The position numbers were made by a program, and so were the translations under genes. This document shows, one piece after another, positions 29,657 to 38,497 of a stretch of DNA of 64,000 nt; the first letter of the stretch is position 1; each line of letters starts with the position of its first letter. The DNA is from Loktanella sp. (GTDB taxonomy: Bacteria > Pseudomonadota > Alphaproteobacteria > Rhodobacterales > Rhodobacteraceae): NCBI GenBank assembly GCA_017390475.1, contig JAFPBO010000051.1, forward strand, positions 186,001 to 250,000. Direction: 5' to 3'. Under the pieces are notes generated by a model. That model was not told the DNA's origin. It was given only the letters and a program-made list of their open reading frames with translations, and did no database searches.

Positions 29657-30280
29657 ATGTCTGATTTTGATCCGCGCAACCTGATCCGCATTGCCCATGA
29701 AAATGGGGCGACCTCTGTGGCACAACCTCTCGACCTTGGCGCGCGGGTGCGTGAATTGCGCAAGGCGCGCGACTGGACGCTGGAACAGGCGGCACGGCAG
29801 GCCGGGCTGGCGCGGTCTACATTGTCAAAGATCGAAAACGGGCAGATGTCGCCGACCTATGATGCACTGAAAAAGCTTGCAGTCGGGCTGGGCATTTCGG
29901 TGCCGCAATTGTTTACCCCGCCGTCCAAAGGACAGGTCAATGGCCGTATGGCGGTGACCCGCGATGGCGATGAGACCACGCAGATCACCACGACCTATGA
30001 ACATGCGCTGCTGGCCGAGGCGCTGAGTACCAAGAAAATGCTGCCCTATCGCGCCCGTATCCGTGCCCGCAGCATGGAGGAATTCGACGGTTGGGTCCGC
30101 CATGACGGCGAGGAATTTCTTTATGTGCTGACTGGCCAGATCCGGCTGTATACCGAATTCTACGAGCCTATCGCGCTAAAGCGTGGCGACAGCGCCTATT
30201 ATGACGCGGCGATGGGGCATAATGTCGTGTCGTTGAGCGCGGAGGATGCGACGATCCTGTGGGTGACGTCGCTTTCCTGA
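29657..30280 (+). CDS. XRE-cupin transcriptional regulator
   Basis: A 207-residue regulator with an N-terminal Cro/CI-type helix-turn-helix (TLEQAARQAGLARSTLSKIE, residues about 40-60) and a C-terminal cupin domain (GWVRHDGEEFLYVLTGQIRL, then LKRGDSAYYDAAMGHNV). The cupin binds a small effector. Members commonly control amino-acid, polyamine or sulfur metabolism. It is monocistronic, convergent with the YejA-like gene, and followed by a strong shared terminator. Confidence 0.9.
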   Translation: MSDFDPRNLIRIAHENGATSVAQPLDLGARVRELRKARDWTLEQAARQAGLARSTLSKIENGQMSPTYDALKKLAVGLGISVPQLFTPPSKGQVNGRMAVTRDGDETTQITTTYEHALLAEALSTKKMLPYRARIRARSMEEFDGWVRHDGEEFLYVLTGQIRLYTEFYEPIALKRGDSAYYDAAMGHNVVSLSAEDATILWVTSLS

Positions 30281-30285
30281 CTTTT

Positions 30286-30324
30286 ATGCGCTCCGCGCAG
30301 GAGTATTTGCAGAAATAAGAAGCG
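30286..30324 (+). repeat. Rhodobacterales 3' intergenic motif, copy A
   Basis: Directly after the stop of the XRE-cupin gene, CTTTTATGCGCTCCGC is followed by GCAGGAGTATTTGCAGAAAT. It shares the core CTCCG-GG-TAT and the CTTTTATG lead with copy C at 55705 and matches copy B near 44510. Confidence 0.5.
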
Positions 30325-30351
30325 AAAGGCCCGGGGATGATCCGGGCCTTT
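30325..30351. terminator. Bidirectional terminator
   Basis: AAAGGCCCGG and CCGGGCCTTT form a ten-pair stem with a seven-base loop between two convergent genes. A and T runs flank it on both strands, so it can end both transcripts. Confidence 0.8.
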
Positions 30352-30357
30352 GTCGTT

Positions 30358-32172
30358 TCAGTCTTCGTACCACCAGGCATCGGGTTGCCAGCCGGGCCAG
30401 TCGCCGAAGATCGGCAATGTGGCGGGATAGCGCAATTCCTTTGCATGGGCGATGCGGCTGATGTTCCATTGATAGATCGGGATCACATAGCGCCCTGCGG
30501 TCAGGATGCGGTCCAGCGCCTGCACTGCGGCGATGAAATCGTCCTGGCTTTCGGATGTCAGCAAACGGTCGATCATCGCATCGACAGCGGGAGATTTGAT
30601 ACCCATCACATTGCGCCCGCCGGGTTCGTCAGCGGCGGCAGAGCCGAAGTAACTGTATTGTTCATTGCCCGGCGACAGCGACACCGCGACCCGGTAATAG
30701 GTCATGTCGAAATCATAGGCGTCGGTGCGTTCTTTATATTGCGCGCCATCCACTGTGGCGATCCGCGGGGTGATGCCGATCCGCCCCAGCGCCTGCATAT
30801 ACATGTCAATGATGGCGCGATTTTCCGAACTGCCTTGTTCCAGCAGGATTTCAAAGCTGAAGGCGGTGCCATCCGCATCACGCAACACGCCGTTCTGGAC
30901 GGTCCAGCCGGCCTGTTCCATCAGGTCAAGGGCGGCGGCGGTGCCCGCGCGGTTCCGCTCGGACCCGTCGCCCGTGGGCAGGCTGTAGCCTTCGATCGTG
31001 CCGGGGGTCAGATCAGCGGCGAAAGGTTCCAGAAATTCCAGAACGCGGCCGGTTGCGGGGCCATGATCCATCGCCAGTGGCGAGTTCGACCAATAGGATG
31101 TGATCCGCGGCTGCGCGCCGCCGGTCATCGCCTCATTGATGAAATCGAAATTGAACGCCTGGATCAGCGCATCGCGCACCCGCCAATCGGCAAATTGCGC
31201 GCGCCGTGTGTTCATCACGAAACCGGTCATACCCGATGGGCGTTCATGGCCCAGCACCGACATCACCACATCGCCGTCGCGGGCGGTGGGGAAATCATAC
31301 TGCGTTTCCCAGCGCGCGACGTTGAATTCACGGTTGCTGGTGACTTCCAGCGTTTTGAACGCCTCGAATGCGGCGGTTTCATCGCCGAAGAATTCGATCC
31401 GCACCTCGTCAAGATTATGCTGGCCGCGCTGGAACGGCACATCGGCGCCCCAGTAATCAGGATTGCGGCGCAGCGAGATATAGCGACCGGCTTCGAACCG
31501 GTCGATCACATAGGGCGAAGAGGTGATCGGTACGATATCCAGCGTGCTTTGCGCGAAATCGACGCCATCCCATTGCGCCTTTTTCAGAATCGGCCGCATC
31601 CCGGCCAGCAGCGCCAGTTCCCGGTCTTCGATGTTGAAGGTGAAGCGGACAGAACGCTCGCCGGTCTGTTCCATGCTTTCCACCCGGGTCCAGAATCCCA
31701 GATAGCGCGGATGGCCGATGGTGCCCAAAGTCTCATAAGACCACATCACATCTTCGATGGTGACCGGGCTGCCATCGGAAAACCGCGCCTCTGGCCGCAG
31801 GGTGAATTCGACCCATTCGCGGTTCGGTCCGGTTTCAATCGATTCGGCCAGAAGCCCGTAAAGGGTGAAAGGTTCATCCAGACTGCGCGCCATCAGACTT
31901 TCCCCGACAAAGTAACGTAATTGCCACGATACCGAGCCGCGCAGGATGAAGGGATTGAGGCTGTCGAATCCTCCGACCTCGGCCGTGACGATACGCCCGC
32001 CTTTGGGTGCATCGGCGTTCACATAGGGCAGGGACACAAAATCCGGTGGCAGGGCAGGGTCGCCATACATAGCTATGCCATGCTGGGGTTCTGCCTGCGC
32101 GAGACTGGCGGTCAGCAGGACCGCGACGACCGTGCGGCATAAAGCCACAAAGGTGCCGAATTGAGATGCCAT
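30358..32172 (-). CDS. YejA-like peptide ABC transporter substrate-binding protein
   Basis: A 604-residue periplasmic solute-binding protein of family 5. The signal peptide runs to about residue 27 (VVAVLLTASLAQA). The YejA-like N-terminus follows: GIAMYGDPALPPDF, then YVNADAPKGGRI and GFDSLNPFILRG. The long C-terminal lobe contains NFDFINEAMTGG and SRIAHAKELRYPA. Such proteins bind oligopeptides or microcin-like peptides. No permease or ATPase genes adjoin it here, so it is an orphan or shares a transporter. AGGGA lies before the ATG. Confidence 0.88.
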   Translation of the reverse strand: MASQFGTFVALCRTVVAVLLTASLAQAEPQHGIAMYGDPALPPDFVSLPYVNADAPKGGRIVTAEVGGFDSLNPFILRGSVSWQLRYFVGESLMARSLDEPFTLYGLLAESIETGPNREWVEFTLRPEARFSDGSPVTIEDVMWSYETLGTIGHPRYLGFWTRVESMEQTGERSVRFTFNIEDRELALLAGMRPILKKAQWDGVDFAQSTLDIVPITSSPYVIDRFEAGRYISLRRNPDYWGADVPFQRGQHNLDEVRIEFFGDETAAFEAFKTLEVTSNREFNVARWETQYDFPTARDGDVVMSVLGHERPSGMTGFVMNTRRAQFADWRVRDALIQAFNFDFINEAMTGGAQPRITSYWSNSPLAMDHGPATGRVLEFLEPFAADLTPGTIEGYSLPTGDGSERNRAGTAAALDLMEQAGWTVQNGVLRDADGTAFSFEILLEQGSSENRAIIDMYMQALGRIGITPRIATVDGAQYKERTDAYDFDMTYYRVAVSLSPGNEQYSYFGSAAADEPGGRNVMGIKSPAVDAMIDRLLTSESQDDFIAAVQALDRILTAGRYVIPIYQWNISRIAHAKELRYPATLPIFGDWPGWQPDAWWYED

Positions 32173-32251
32173 TTTTGTGATGTCCCTGTGTGAATTTTGA
32201 TTTGCTTGAGACCACCGTAAAGATGGTTTTGAGCCTTTTCAAACTTTTAGC

Positions 32252-32280
32252 TTGGAGCCGGGCAACAGATTGCTTATAAC
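32252..32280 (+). promoter_or_regulatory. Promoter of the intergenic sRNA
   Basis: TTGGAG (32252-32257), exactly 17 bases, then TATAAC (32275-32280): a strong sigma-70 pair inside an intergenic region, with no coding start in reach before the terminator at 32336. Confidence 0.6.
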
Positions 32281-32286
32281 AAGGGC

Positions 32287-32361
32287 ACTGCTCGATAGGT
32301 TTCTTGCCTGTATGAAACCTGCCTCAATAACTTTACGCCCGCCTTGTGCGGGCGTTTTTTT
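32287..32361 (+). ncRNA. Putative small RNA of about 75 nt
   Basis: Between the divergent YejA-like and bdhA genes lies a complete orphan transcription unit: a promoter (32252-32280), about 75 bases without a coding frame, and a strong intrinsic terminator. The RNA would fold as a first hairpin (AGGTTTC 32297-32303 with GAAACCT 32314-32320, a ten-base loop TTGCCTGTAT), a single-stranded AU-rich linker (CAATAACTTTA) and the terminator hairpin. The layout is that of an Hfq-dependent trans-acting sRNA, with the linker and U-tail as Hfq sites. I do not recognise the family. The 5' end is predicted seven bases after the -10 box. Confidence 0.6.
32336..32361 (+). terminator. Intrinsic terminator of the sRNA
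   Basis: A perfect seven-pair GC stem (CGCCCGC/GCGGGCG), a five-base loop and seven T residues. It only stops rightward transcription, and no rightward gene lies upstream within 2 kb except the sRNA unit. Confidence 0.85.
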
Positions 32362-32444
32362 ATGGGCGATGGTGCCGCATGGGTGACCTTTGCAAATGCA
32401 GCATATAGGGTGAGTCGCAAAGCAACCGCATCGGAGCGATCATC

Positions 32445-33218
32445 ATGACCCTGCAAGGAAAAACCGCCGTTATCACCGGATCGACCTCTGGTATCGGCCT
32501 TGGCATTGCGCGCGAACTGGCCAAGGCTGGCGCGAATGTGGTGCTGAATTCTTTTTCCGACACGAAAGAAGACCATGCCCGTGCCGCTGAAATCGCCGAC
32601 GTCACCGGGGTCGAGGCGAAATATGTCCAGGCCGATATGTCCGATGGTGATGATTGCCGCCGGTTGATCGTGGCTGCCGGGGGCTGTGACATTCTGGTGA
32701 ATAATGCGGGTATTCAGCATGTCGCCCCGATCCAGGATTTCGATCCCAAAAAATGGGATGCGATCATCGCGATCAACCTTTCATCGGCATTTCACACCAC
32801 CGCAGCTGCGGTCACCGGCATGCGTGAACGCGGCTGGGGACGAATCATCAATATCGCCTCGGCACATGGGCTGACCGCATCGCCGTATAAATCGGCCTAT
32901 GTGGCGGCGAAACATGGCATTCTGGGCCTGACCAAGACGGTGGGGCTGGAAACCGCCCGCGACCCGATCACCTGCAATGCGATCTGCCCCGGTTATGTCC
33001 TGACCCCGCTGGTCGAGGCGCAGATCCCCGATACGATGAAGGAATATAACATGTCGCGTGAGGCTGTGATCAACAAGGTCATGCTGGAACGTCAGCCATC
33101 GAAAGAATTCGCCACGGTCGAGGAATTGGGCGGCACCGCCGTGTTCCTGTGTTCTGACGCTGCAGCGCAGATCACCGGCACGTCGATTTCCGTCGATGGC
33201 GGCTGGACCGCGCAATGA
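32445..33218 (+). CDS. bdhA: 3-hydroxybutyrate dehydrogenase
   Basis: An NAD-dependent short-chain dehydrogenase that oxidises D-3-hydroxybutyrate to acetoacetate, used when polyhydroxybutyrate is mobilised. The cofactor motif is TGSTSGIG near residue 11, followed by NNAGIQH and the catalytic S-YxxxK block (SAHGLTASPYKSAYVAAKH). The C-terminus GTSISVDGGWTAQ is typical of bacterial BdhA. At 257 residues it is normal. GGAG precedes the ATG. The stop overlaps the start of a patatin-like lipase (ATGA), which fits a joint role in storage-polymer use. Confidence 0.93.
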   Translation: MTLQGKTAVITGSTSGIGLGIARELAKAGANVVLNSFSDTKEDHARAAEIADVTGVEAKYVQADMSDGDDCRRLIVAAGGCDILVNNAGIQHVAPIQDFDPKKWDAIIAINLSSAFHTTAAAVTGMRERGWGRIINIASAHGLTASPYKSAYVAAKHGILGLTKTVGLETARDPITCNAICPGYVLTPLVEAQIPDTMKEYNMSREAVINKVMLERQPSKEFATVEELGGTAVFLCSDAAAQITGTSISVDGGWTAQ

Positions 33219-34246
33219 AGCGGATCAACCTGGCCCTGCAAGGCGGCGGCGCGCATGGTGCGTTCACCTGGGGCGTATTGGATGTGCTGCTCGCCGATGA
33301 AGACATCGAGATTGCCGCGATTTCCGGCACCTCGGCAGGGGCGCTGAATGCGGCGGCGCTGAAATCCGGCTGGGTCCGCGATGGGCGCAACGGCGCGCGC
33401 GAAAACCTGGACTGGCTGTGGGAACAGGTCGGCGCTGTGCGCGACGAAGGCATGTCAGACTGGGTGTCGTCGCTGACACCCTCTGCTGCGGTGCTGGCCA
33501 AGGCGATGAAATATTCGCCCGCCTATGCGATGATGGATATGACGACGCGGATGCTGTCGCCCTATGTCTATGGCCCGATGATGCGTAATCCGTTGGAAAA
33601 TATCGTCAAGAAATTCCAATATGACGCAGTCTGCGCAAAAGCTGGGCCGGAATTGCATATCTGCGCCACGAATGTCCGGTCCGGCAAGATCCGGGTGTTC
33701 ACCGGAGATGAGATTTCATCTGATGTGATCATGGCCTCGGCCTGTCTGCCGACATTGTTTCAGGCTGTCGAATTCACCGACCCCAAGACCGGCAAGTCAG
33801 AGGCATTCTGGGATGGGGGCTATACCGGAAACCCTGCGCTTTATCCGTTGTTTGCCAAAGAGTTACCGGACGATATTCTGGTTGTGAATATCAATCCTCT
33901 CTACCGCGAGGAATTGCCGACAGATGTGCAGGCAATCCAGAACCGGATCAATGAGATCAGTTTCAATTCATCGCTGTTGCGTGAATTGCGCGCCATCGCC
34001 TTTGTCAAACGACTGATCGCGGATGGATCGCTGACAGCCGGCACGATGAAAGATGTGATCGTGCATATGATCGCCGATGATGTGTTGATGAATGAACTCA
34101 ATGTCGCGACCAAGACGATACCGCAGGCCATCGTACTCGCCCGGCTGAAAGAGGCGGGGCAGGCGGCAGCGACGGCTTTTCTGAAAAATCACCGGGCCGA
34201 TCTGAATGTCAAAAGCAGTATCGATATGGATATGATGTTCAAGTAA
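33215..34246 (+). CDS. Patatin-like phospholipase
   Basis: A 343-residue serine hydrolase of the patatin family. The oxyanion loop GGGAHGAF is at residues 10-17, the nucleophile serine lies in GTSAG (about residue 40) and the catalytic aspartate in WDGGYTGNP (about 205). There is no signal peptide or membrane helix. It is coupled to bdhA; in alphaproteobacteria this pair is recurrent, and a role in degrading polyhydroxybutyrate granules or their lipid coat has been proposed. That role is inference here. The 3' end overlaps the convergent LysE gene by eight bases. Confidence 0.9.
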   Translation: MKRINLALQGGGAHGAFTWGVLDVLLADEDIEIAAISGTSAGALNAAALKSGWVRDGRNGARENLDWLWEQVGAVRDEGMSDWVSSLTPSAAVLAKAMKYSPAYAMMDMTTRMLSPYVYGPMMRNPLENIVKKFQYDAVCAKAGPELHICATNVRSGKIRVFTGDEISSDVIMASACLPTLFQAVEFTDPKTGKSEAFWDGGYTGNPALYPLFAKELPDDILVVNINPLYREELPTDVQAIQNRINEISFNSSLLRELRAIAFVKRLIADGSLTAGTMKDVIVHMIADDVLMNELNVATKTIPQAIVLARLKEAGQAAATAFLKNHRADLNVKSSIDMDMMFK

Positions 34247-34841
34247 GCAGCTTGATCGCCAGTGCCCACATCACGATGCCGATCAGCAGGTCCAGCCGTC
34301 GCCATGCGCTGGCGGATTGCATGATCGGCGTCAACAACCGCGCGCCATAGCCAAGGCTGAAGAAGAACACATAGGACGCCAGCACAGCGCCGATACCGAA
34401 TGCGGTTTTCAGCCCGGTATCGGTGAATTGCGTCGAGACAGCGCCAACCAGACCCAGCGTATCCAGATAGACATGCGGGTTCAGCCAGGTAAAGGCGGCA
34501 CCCGTCGCCAACACCGACCACAGGCTGCCGGACTTTCCCGCCACCTGCATCGCATAATCACCCTTTGCCGCAGCAACGAACCGCAACGCCCCGTAAACAA
34601 ACAGGAATGCGGCACCGCCCCAGGCCATGATCTGCGGAAAGCTGGGGTAGAGCGTGACGATATAGCCAAAGCCAAGCACACCGGCCGTGATCAGCAGCGC
34701 ATCCGATGTGGCACAAAGCAGGCAGAGCCAGAACACATGTTGCCGCGCCAGCCCTTGGCGCAGGACAAAGGCGTTTTGCGCGCCAATCGCCAAAATCAGC
34801 GCGAATCCGGTGGCGAAACCGGTGACGCCAGCCGTCAGCAT
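34239..34841 (-). CDS. LysE/ArgO-family amino-acid exporter
   Basis: A 200-residue inner-membrane protein with six hydrophobic segments. The LysE/ArgO pattern is seen at the start (FALILAIGAQNAFVLRQGL), in CATSDALLITAGVLGFG and in TGAAFTWLNPHVYLDTL. The family exports basic amino acids such as lysine or arginine. It starts one base after the stop of the DUF502 gene, so the two are one operon. Substrate preference cannot be read from sequence; arginine or lysine is most likely. Confidence 0.9.
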   Translation of the reverse strand: MLTAGVTGFATGFALILAIGAQNAFVLRQGLARQHVFWLCLLCATSDALLITAGVLGFGYIVTLYPSFPQIMAWGGAAFLFVYGALRFVAAAKGDYAMQVAGKSGSLWSVLATGAAFTWLNPHVYLDTLGLVGAVSTQFTDTGLKTAFGIGAVLASYVFFFSLGYGARLLTPIMQSASAWRRLDLLIGIVMWALAIKLLT

Positions 34842-34842
34842 T

Positions 34843-35571
34843 CTATTCCGCCGCTGCCGGCAGGTCAGCCACGGCTTTGTTGTTGGGGTAAACCAACCCG
34901 GCAGAGATCACCAGTTTTGCTGCATCTTCGACACTCATTGACAACTCCTTGATATCACTACGCGGCAAAAACAGCAAAAAACCCGAGGTCGGGTTCGGCG
35001 TGGTTGGCAGGAACACGGTCACGAACGTTTCGCCATCCGACAATTGGGATGCAATCTCTCCCTTGGCATTGGTCGAGACAAAGGCGATGGCCCACAGCCC
35101 TTTGCGGGGGTATTCAACCAGACAGGCCTTGTCGAAAGAGGTTTCGCGTTGCGAAAAGACAGTTTCGGCGATCTGTTTGGCCGCATTATAGACTGACCGG
35201 ACCACTGGCATCCGGTCCACCATACGTTCGCCCATATGCAAAAAAGACCGCCCGATCAGACCTTTGCCCAGCCAGCCGACAAAAATGGTGAAGATGAAAA
35301 AGATCACCACACCCACACCGCGCACATTGACGGTGATTTCATTGCCCGGTGTGCGCCCCAACAGCCGGTTGATCAGCGGTTCGGGGTGGTAATAATTCGG
35401 CACAAAGGGCCAGACCCAGCTATCGACCCAGCCTACAACCGTCCAGATCAGCCAGAAGGTCAGACCGATGGGGGCAACGATCACCAGACCGGCCAGAAAA
35501 TTGCCGCGCAAGCGGGCAACCATACTGGGCCTGGACCGGCGTTTGAGGTCTTTCAGGACAGGATCAGACAT
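34843..35571 (-). CDS. DUF502 membrane protein
   Basis: A 242-residue protein of the DUF502 family. Two membrane helices occupy about residues 25-50 (FLAGLVIVAPIGLTFWLIW) and 85-105 (VGVVIFFIFTIFVGWLG). The soluble part holds the family blocks PVVRSVYNAAKQI and FVTVFLPTTPNPTSGFLLFLP. The function of the family is not established. It heads a two-gene unit with a LysE exporter. Confidence 0.9.
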   Translation of the reverse strand: MSDPVLKDLKRRSRPSMVARLRGNFLAGLVIVAPIGLTFWLIWTVVGWVDSWVWPFVPNYYHPEPLINRLLGRTPGNEITVNVRGVGVVIFFIFTIFVGWLGKGLIGRSFLHMGERMVDRMPVVRSVYNAAKQIAETVFSQRETSFDKACLVEYPRKGLWAIAFVSTNAKGEIASQLSDGETFVTVFLPTTPNPTSGFLLFLPRSDIKELSMSVEDAAKLVISAGLVYPNNKAVADLPAAAE

Positions 35572-35652
35572 GCGGGCATCCGGCTAAGGCAACACGCTAC
35601 AGGTAAGGTTGGGCGCGCGCAGCGGCAAGCAGCATTAACCCGTTGCGGTGCT

Positions 35653-36561
35653 TTATTTTAGCATCGCCAGCGCGATTTTTGCCGCCAGCCGCGCATTGTT
35701 GCGTACCAGCGCGATATTGGCGGTCAGGGACCGGCCTTCGGTCAGGGTGAAAATCCGGTCGAGCAGGAAAGGCGTCACGGCCTTGGCGCTGATTTTCTGT
35801 GCATCCGCCTCGGCCAAGGCTTGCGCGATGATCGGGGCGAGGGTTTCTGCCGCGATTTCATCACTGGCGGGAATCGGGTTGGTGACCAGTTGACCACCGG
35901 ACAGGCCCATGCTGGCCCGCATCCGGTGGCTGGCGGCGATCTGGGCGGCATCATCCATCCGCAACGGGGAAGGCATGTCGGATTTGGCAGACCAGAATGC
36001 GGGGATCGTGTCCTGCCCATAGGCAATAACGGGCACGCCCAAGGTTTCCAGCACTTCAAAGGTTTTCGGCAGATCAAGGATCGCCTTAGCCCCGGCGCAG
36101 ACCACGGTTACAGGCGTCACAGCCAGTTCCTGCAAATCGGCAGAAATGTCAAAACTGGTTTCCGCACCTTTATGCACGCCGCCGATCCCACCGGTGGCAA
36201 AGACATGGATACCCGCCAGATGCGCCGCGATCATCGTCGCCGCCACTGTTGTCGCCCCGGTGCCACCCGTCGCGATACACGCCGCCAGATCCGCGCGCGA
36301 CAGTTTTGCCACATTCTGCGCCTGACCCAACGCATCCAGCTCCGCCGATTCCAGCCCGATATGCAACTGTCCGTTCATCACCGCAATCGTCGCGGGCACG
36401 GCACCGGCATCGCGCAGATCCTGTTCGACCAGCCGCGCGGTTTCCACATTCTGCGGGAAGGGCATGCCATGGGTGATGATCGTGCTTTCCAGCGCGACAA
36501 TGGCAAGGCCCTTGGCGCGGGCCTCGGCGACTTCGGCGCTATAGACGATGGGAAGGCTCAT
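35653..36561 (-). CDS. psuG: Pseudouridine-5'-phosphate glycosidase PsuG
   Basis: Splits pseudouridine 5'-phosphate into uracil and ribose 5-phosphate. Family blocks are ALESTIITHGMPFPQN at the N-terminus, ATGGTGATTVAATM, FATGGIGGVHKG and the lysine-containing CAGAKAILDLP. Length 302 is standard. The ATG overlaps the psuK stop, and the ribosome site GGAG lies inside the psuK end. With psuK it forms the full pathway for reclaiming pseudouridine from RNA turnover. Confidence 0.95.
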   Translation of the reverse strand: MSLPIVYSAEVAEARAKGLAIVALESTIITHGMPFPQNVETARLVEQDLRDAGAVPATIAVMNGQLHIGLESAELDALGQAQNVAKLSRADLAACIATGGTGATTVAATMIAAHLAGIHVFATGGIGGVHKGAETSFDISADLQELAVTPVTVVCAGAKAILDLPKTFEVLETLGVPVIAYGQDTIPAFWSAKSDMPSPLRMDDAAQIAASHRMRASMGLSGGQLVTNPIPASDEIAAETLAPIIAQALAEADAQKISAKAVTPFLLDRIFTLTEGRSLTANIALVRNNARLAAKIALAMLK

Positions 36562-37448
36562 GGTATTTCTCCTGAAACATAGGTGGCGGCGGCCTGACAG
36601 GCGCGCTGCAAAGCATCGGCGCGACCCATGCCCTGCGCTTCGGACGCGATATGGGCGGCCATGAATGTATCGCCCGCGCCGGTCACGCGGGTGACCATGA
36701 CGGCAGGCGGTGTCTGGGTGATGATATCGCTGCCTGTGGCCTCTGACGCGGATTTGCCGCCATCGGTGACCAAGGCGCGCCTCGCGCCGCGCGCGATCAG
36801 GCCAGCGGCGGCATCCGCCGAAGAGGTGAATTCCGTCTGGCAGAGCAAGCCTGCCTCTTCAAGGTTAACATATAATGTCGCGGATGGATGCCCGAGCAAT
36901 GCCAGCAACCGTTCCGCCTTGCCCGGTGACGCTGGTGCGACACGCAGATCAGCATCGCGGAACAAAGGTGATGTTGCGATTTCGCGCAGCAAATCCACCG
37001 TCAGATTGCCATCCAGCGCCACGGCACCAGACCAGGGCCGATCTACTGACCCCAAGGCACCACTGGCCAAAGGGCGCAGGATCTTGTCGCCCGCCGCCTC
37101 CAGCGAATGGGCATCGGCGATGGCGGCGATCAGACCATTGGCACCTTCGATGGCCATATAGACATCGGTTGGCAAATCCTCGGACCGGTAAACATGATCA
37201 CAGACCAGCCCCATACCCGTTGCGGCGGCGATCAGTTCGTCGCCTTCACCGTCGCGGCCAACATTGGTCAACAGGGCAGGCGTCATGCCAAACCGGCGCA
37301 GGGTCATCGCGATATTCATCGCCACACCGCCGGGCAGGCGGGTGATACGCCCCGGCACGTCAGAGCCCACGCGCATATGGCTGGGCGCGCGCCCGATCAC
37401 GTCCCAAAGGACCGATCCGATGCAAAGAATATCCGGCTGATCTGTCAT
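36558..37448 (-). CDS. psuK: Pseudouridine kinase PsuK (PfkB family)
   Basis: A 296-residue sugar/nucleoside kinase of the PfkB family. The N-terminal GG signature is RLPGGVAMNIAMTLRRFG, and the C-terminal PfkB signature ends in RVTGAGDTFMAAHI with the catalytic Asp. Coupling to psuG identifies pseudouridine as the substrate. It is transcribed away from rpsB. Confidence 0.92.
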   Translation of the reverse strand: MTDQPDILCIGSVLWDVIGRAPSHMRVGSDVPGRITRLPGGVAMNIAMTLRRFGMTPALLTNVGRDGEGDELIAAATGMGLVCDHVYRSEDLPTDVYMAIEGANGLIAAIADAHSLEAAGDKILRPLASGALGSVDRPWSGAVALDGNLTVDLLREIATSPLFRDADLRVAPASPGKAERLLALLGHPSATLYVNLEEAGLLCQTEFTSSADAAAGLIARGARRALVTDGGKSASEATGSDIITQTPPAVMVTRVTGAGDTFMAAHIASEAQGMGRADALQRACQAAATYVSGEIP

Positions 37449-37642
37449 AACGCGCTTCTGCCGCGAAGCGCGCGCAAGAGCAAGAGAGCTTAAGCCCCTT
37501 GCGCCCCATGGCAGAGACGGTTAAGGGGGCGGCACTTAATCCCGCAGGCGGGGGCGGGTGTCTTGGGGAGAAATCCCAAACATCCACCGGTTGGCCAACA
37601 GGCTGATCCCCCGCTGAGGCTGAAACCGGAAAGGAAACGACC
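37449..37642 (+). other. rpsB upstream region and 5' leader
   Basis: A 194-base spacer between psuK (divergent) and rpsB. It contains G/C-rich complementary runs, for example CCCCTT near 37495 and AAGGGG near 37524, and a CCCGC/GCGGG pair around 37545. Ribosomal protein leaders often bind the protein product; a regulatory fold is possible but the consensus could not be tested. AAAGGA lies before the rpsB ATG. Confidence 0.3.
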
Positions 37643-38428
37643 ATGGCTCTTCCAGAGTTCTCCATGCGTCAGCTTTTGGAAGCTGGCGTTCACTTTGGCC
37701 ACCAGACTGCGCGCTGGAACCCCAAGATGGGTCAATACATCTATGGGTCGCGCAACGGCATCCATATCATGGACCTGACACAGACTGTTCCATTGCTGGA
37801 TCAGGCGCTGCAAGTCATCCGTGACACCGTCGCCAAAGGCGGCCGAGTTCTGTTCGTCGGCACCAAGCGTCAGGCACAGACACCGATCATGGAAGCTGCT
37901 GAAAAATCAGCACAATTCTACATGAACCACCGCTGGCTCGGTGGCACGCTGACCAACTGGCAGACCGTGTCGCAGTCGATCAACCGCCTGAAGGCGATTG
38001 ATGAGGCATCCGCCAACGGCTTCGCTGGCCTGACCAAGAAAGAACGTCTTGGCATGGAACGCGAGCAAGGCAAATTGCAGGCATCGCTTGGCGGTATCCG
38101 CGAAATGGGCGGCGTACCTGACCTGATGTTCGTCATCGACGTCAACAAAGAAGACCTCGCCATCGCCGAAGCCAACAAGCTGGGCATTCCCGTTGTCGCA
38201 GTGGTTGACACCAATTGTTCGCCTGCTGGCATTGATTATGTCATTCCCGGCAATGACGATGCGGCCCGTGCGATCGCGCTTTACACCGATCTGGCCGCCC
38301 GTGCTGCCCTTGACGGTATGACAGCGCAACTCGGCGCTGCTGGCGTTGATATGGGTGCGATGGAAAACTACGCCGAAGAAACGCTGGCACAAGAAGCAGC
38401 TGACGCTGCCGAAGCCGCCAACGCCTGA
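37643..38428 (+). CDS. rpsB: 30S ribosomal protein S2
   Basis: The start [20 protein letters not shown] is the S2 signature, followed by [20 protein letters not shown] and [13 protein letters not shown]. The product sits at the head-body junction of the small subunit. At 261 residues it has a short acidic C-terminal tail rich in Ala and Glu. It is followed by tsf after 69 bases, the usual bacterial order. Confidence 0.98.
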   Translation: MALPEFSMRQLLEAGVHFGHQTARWNPKMGQYIYGSRNGIHIMDLTQTVPLLDQALQVIRDTVAKGGRVLFVGTKRQAQTPIMEAAEKSAQFYMNHRWLGGTLTNWQTVSQSINRLKAIDEASANGFAGLTKKERLGMEREQGKLQASLGGIREMGGVPDLMFVIDVNKEDLAIAEANKLGIPVVAVVDTNCSPAGIDYVIPGNDDAARAIALYTDLAARAALDGMTAQLGAAGVDMGAMENYAEETLAQEAADAAEAANA

Positions 38429-38449
38429 TAGCGTCACAAAACTTTAGGG

Positions 38450-38468
38450 CAGGGGCGTTATGCCCCGC
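38450..38468 (+). promoter_or_regulatory. Hairpin between rpsB and tsf
   Basis: GGGGC and GCCCC flank the loop GTTAT, with extra pairing possible outside (GGC/GCC). There is no T run, so it is likely an mRNA-stability or partial-attenuation element setting the S2 to EF-Ts ratio. Confidence 0.45.
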
Positions 38469-38497
38469 CTGACCCATTCCGTTATAGGAGAGATAAC

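Noticed and set aside
30337-31920. 527-codon plus-strand frame opposite the YejA-like gene
   Set aside because: It is antisense to a full-length secreted protein with signal peptide; no family features.
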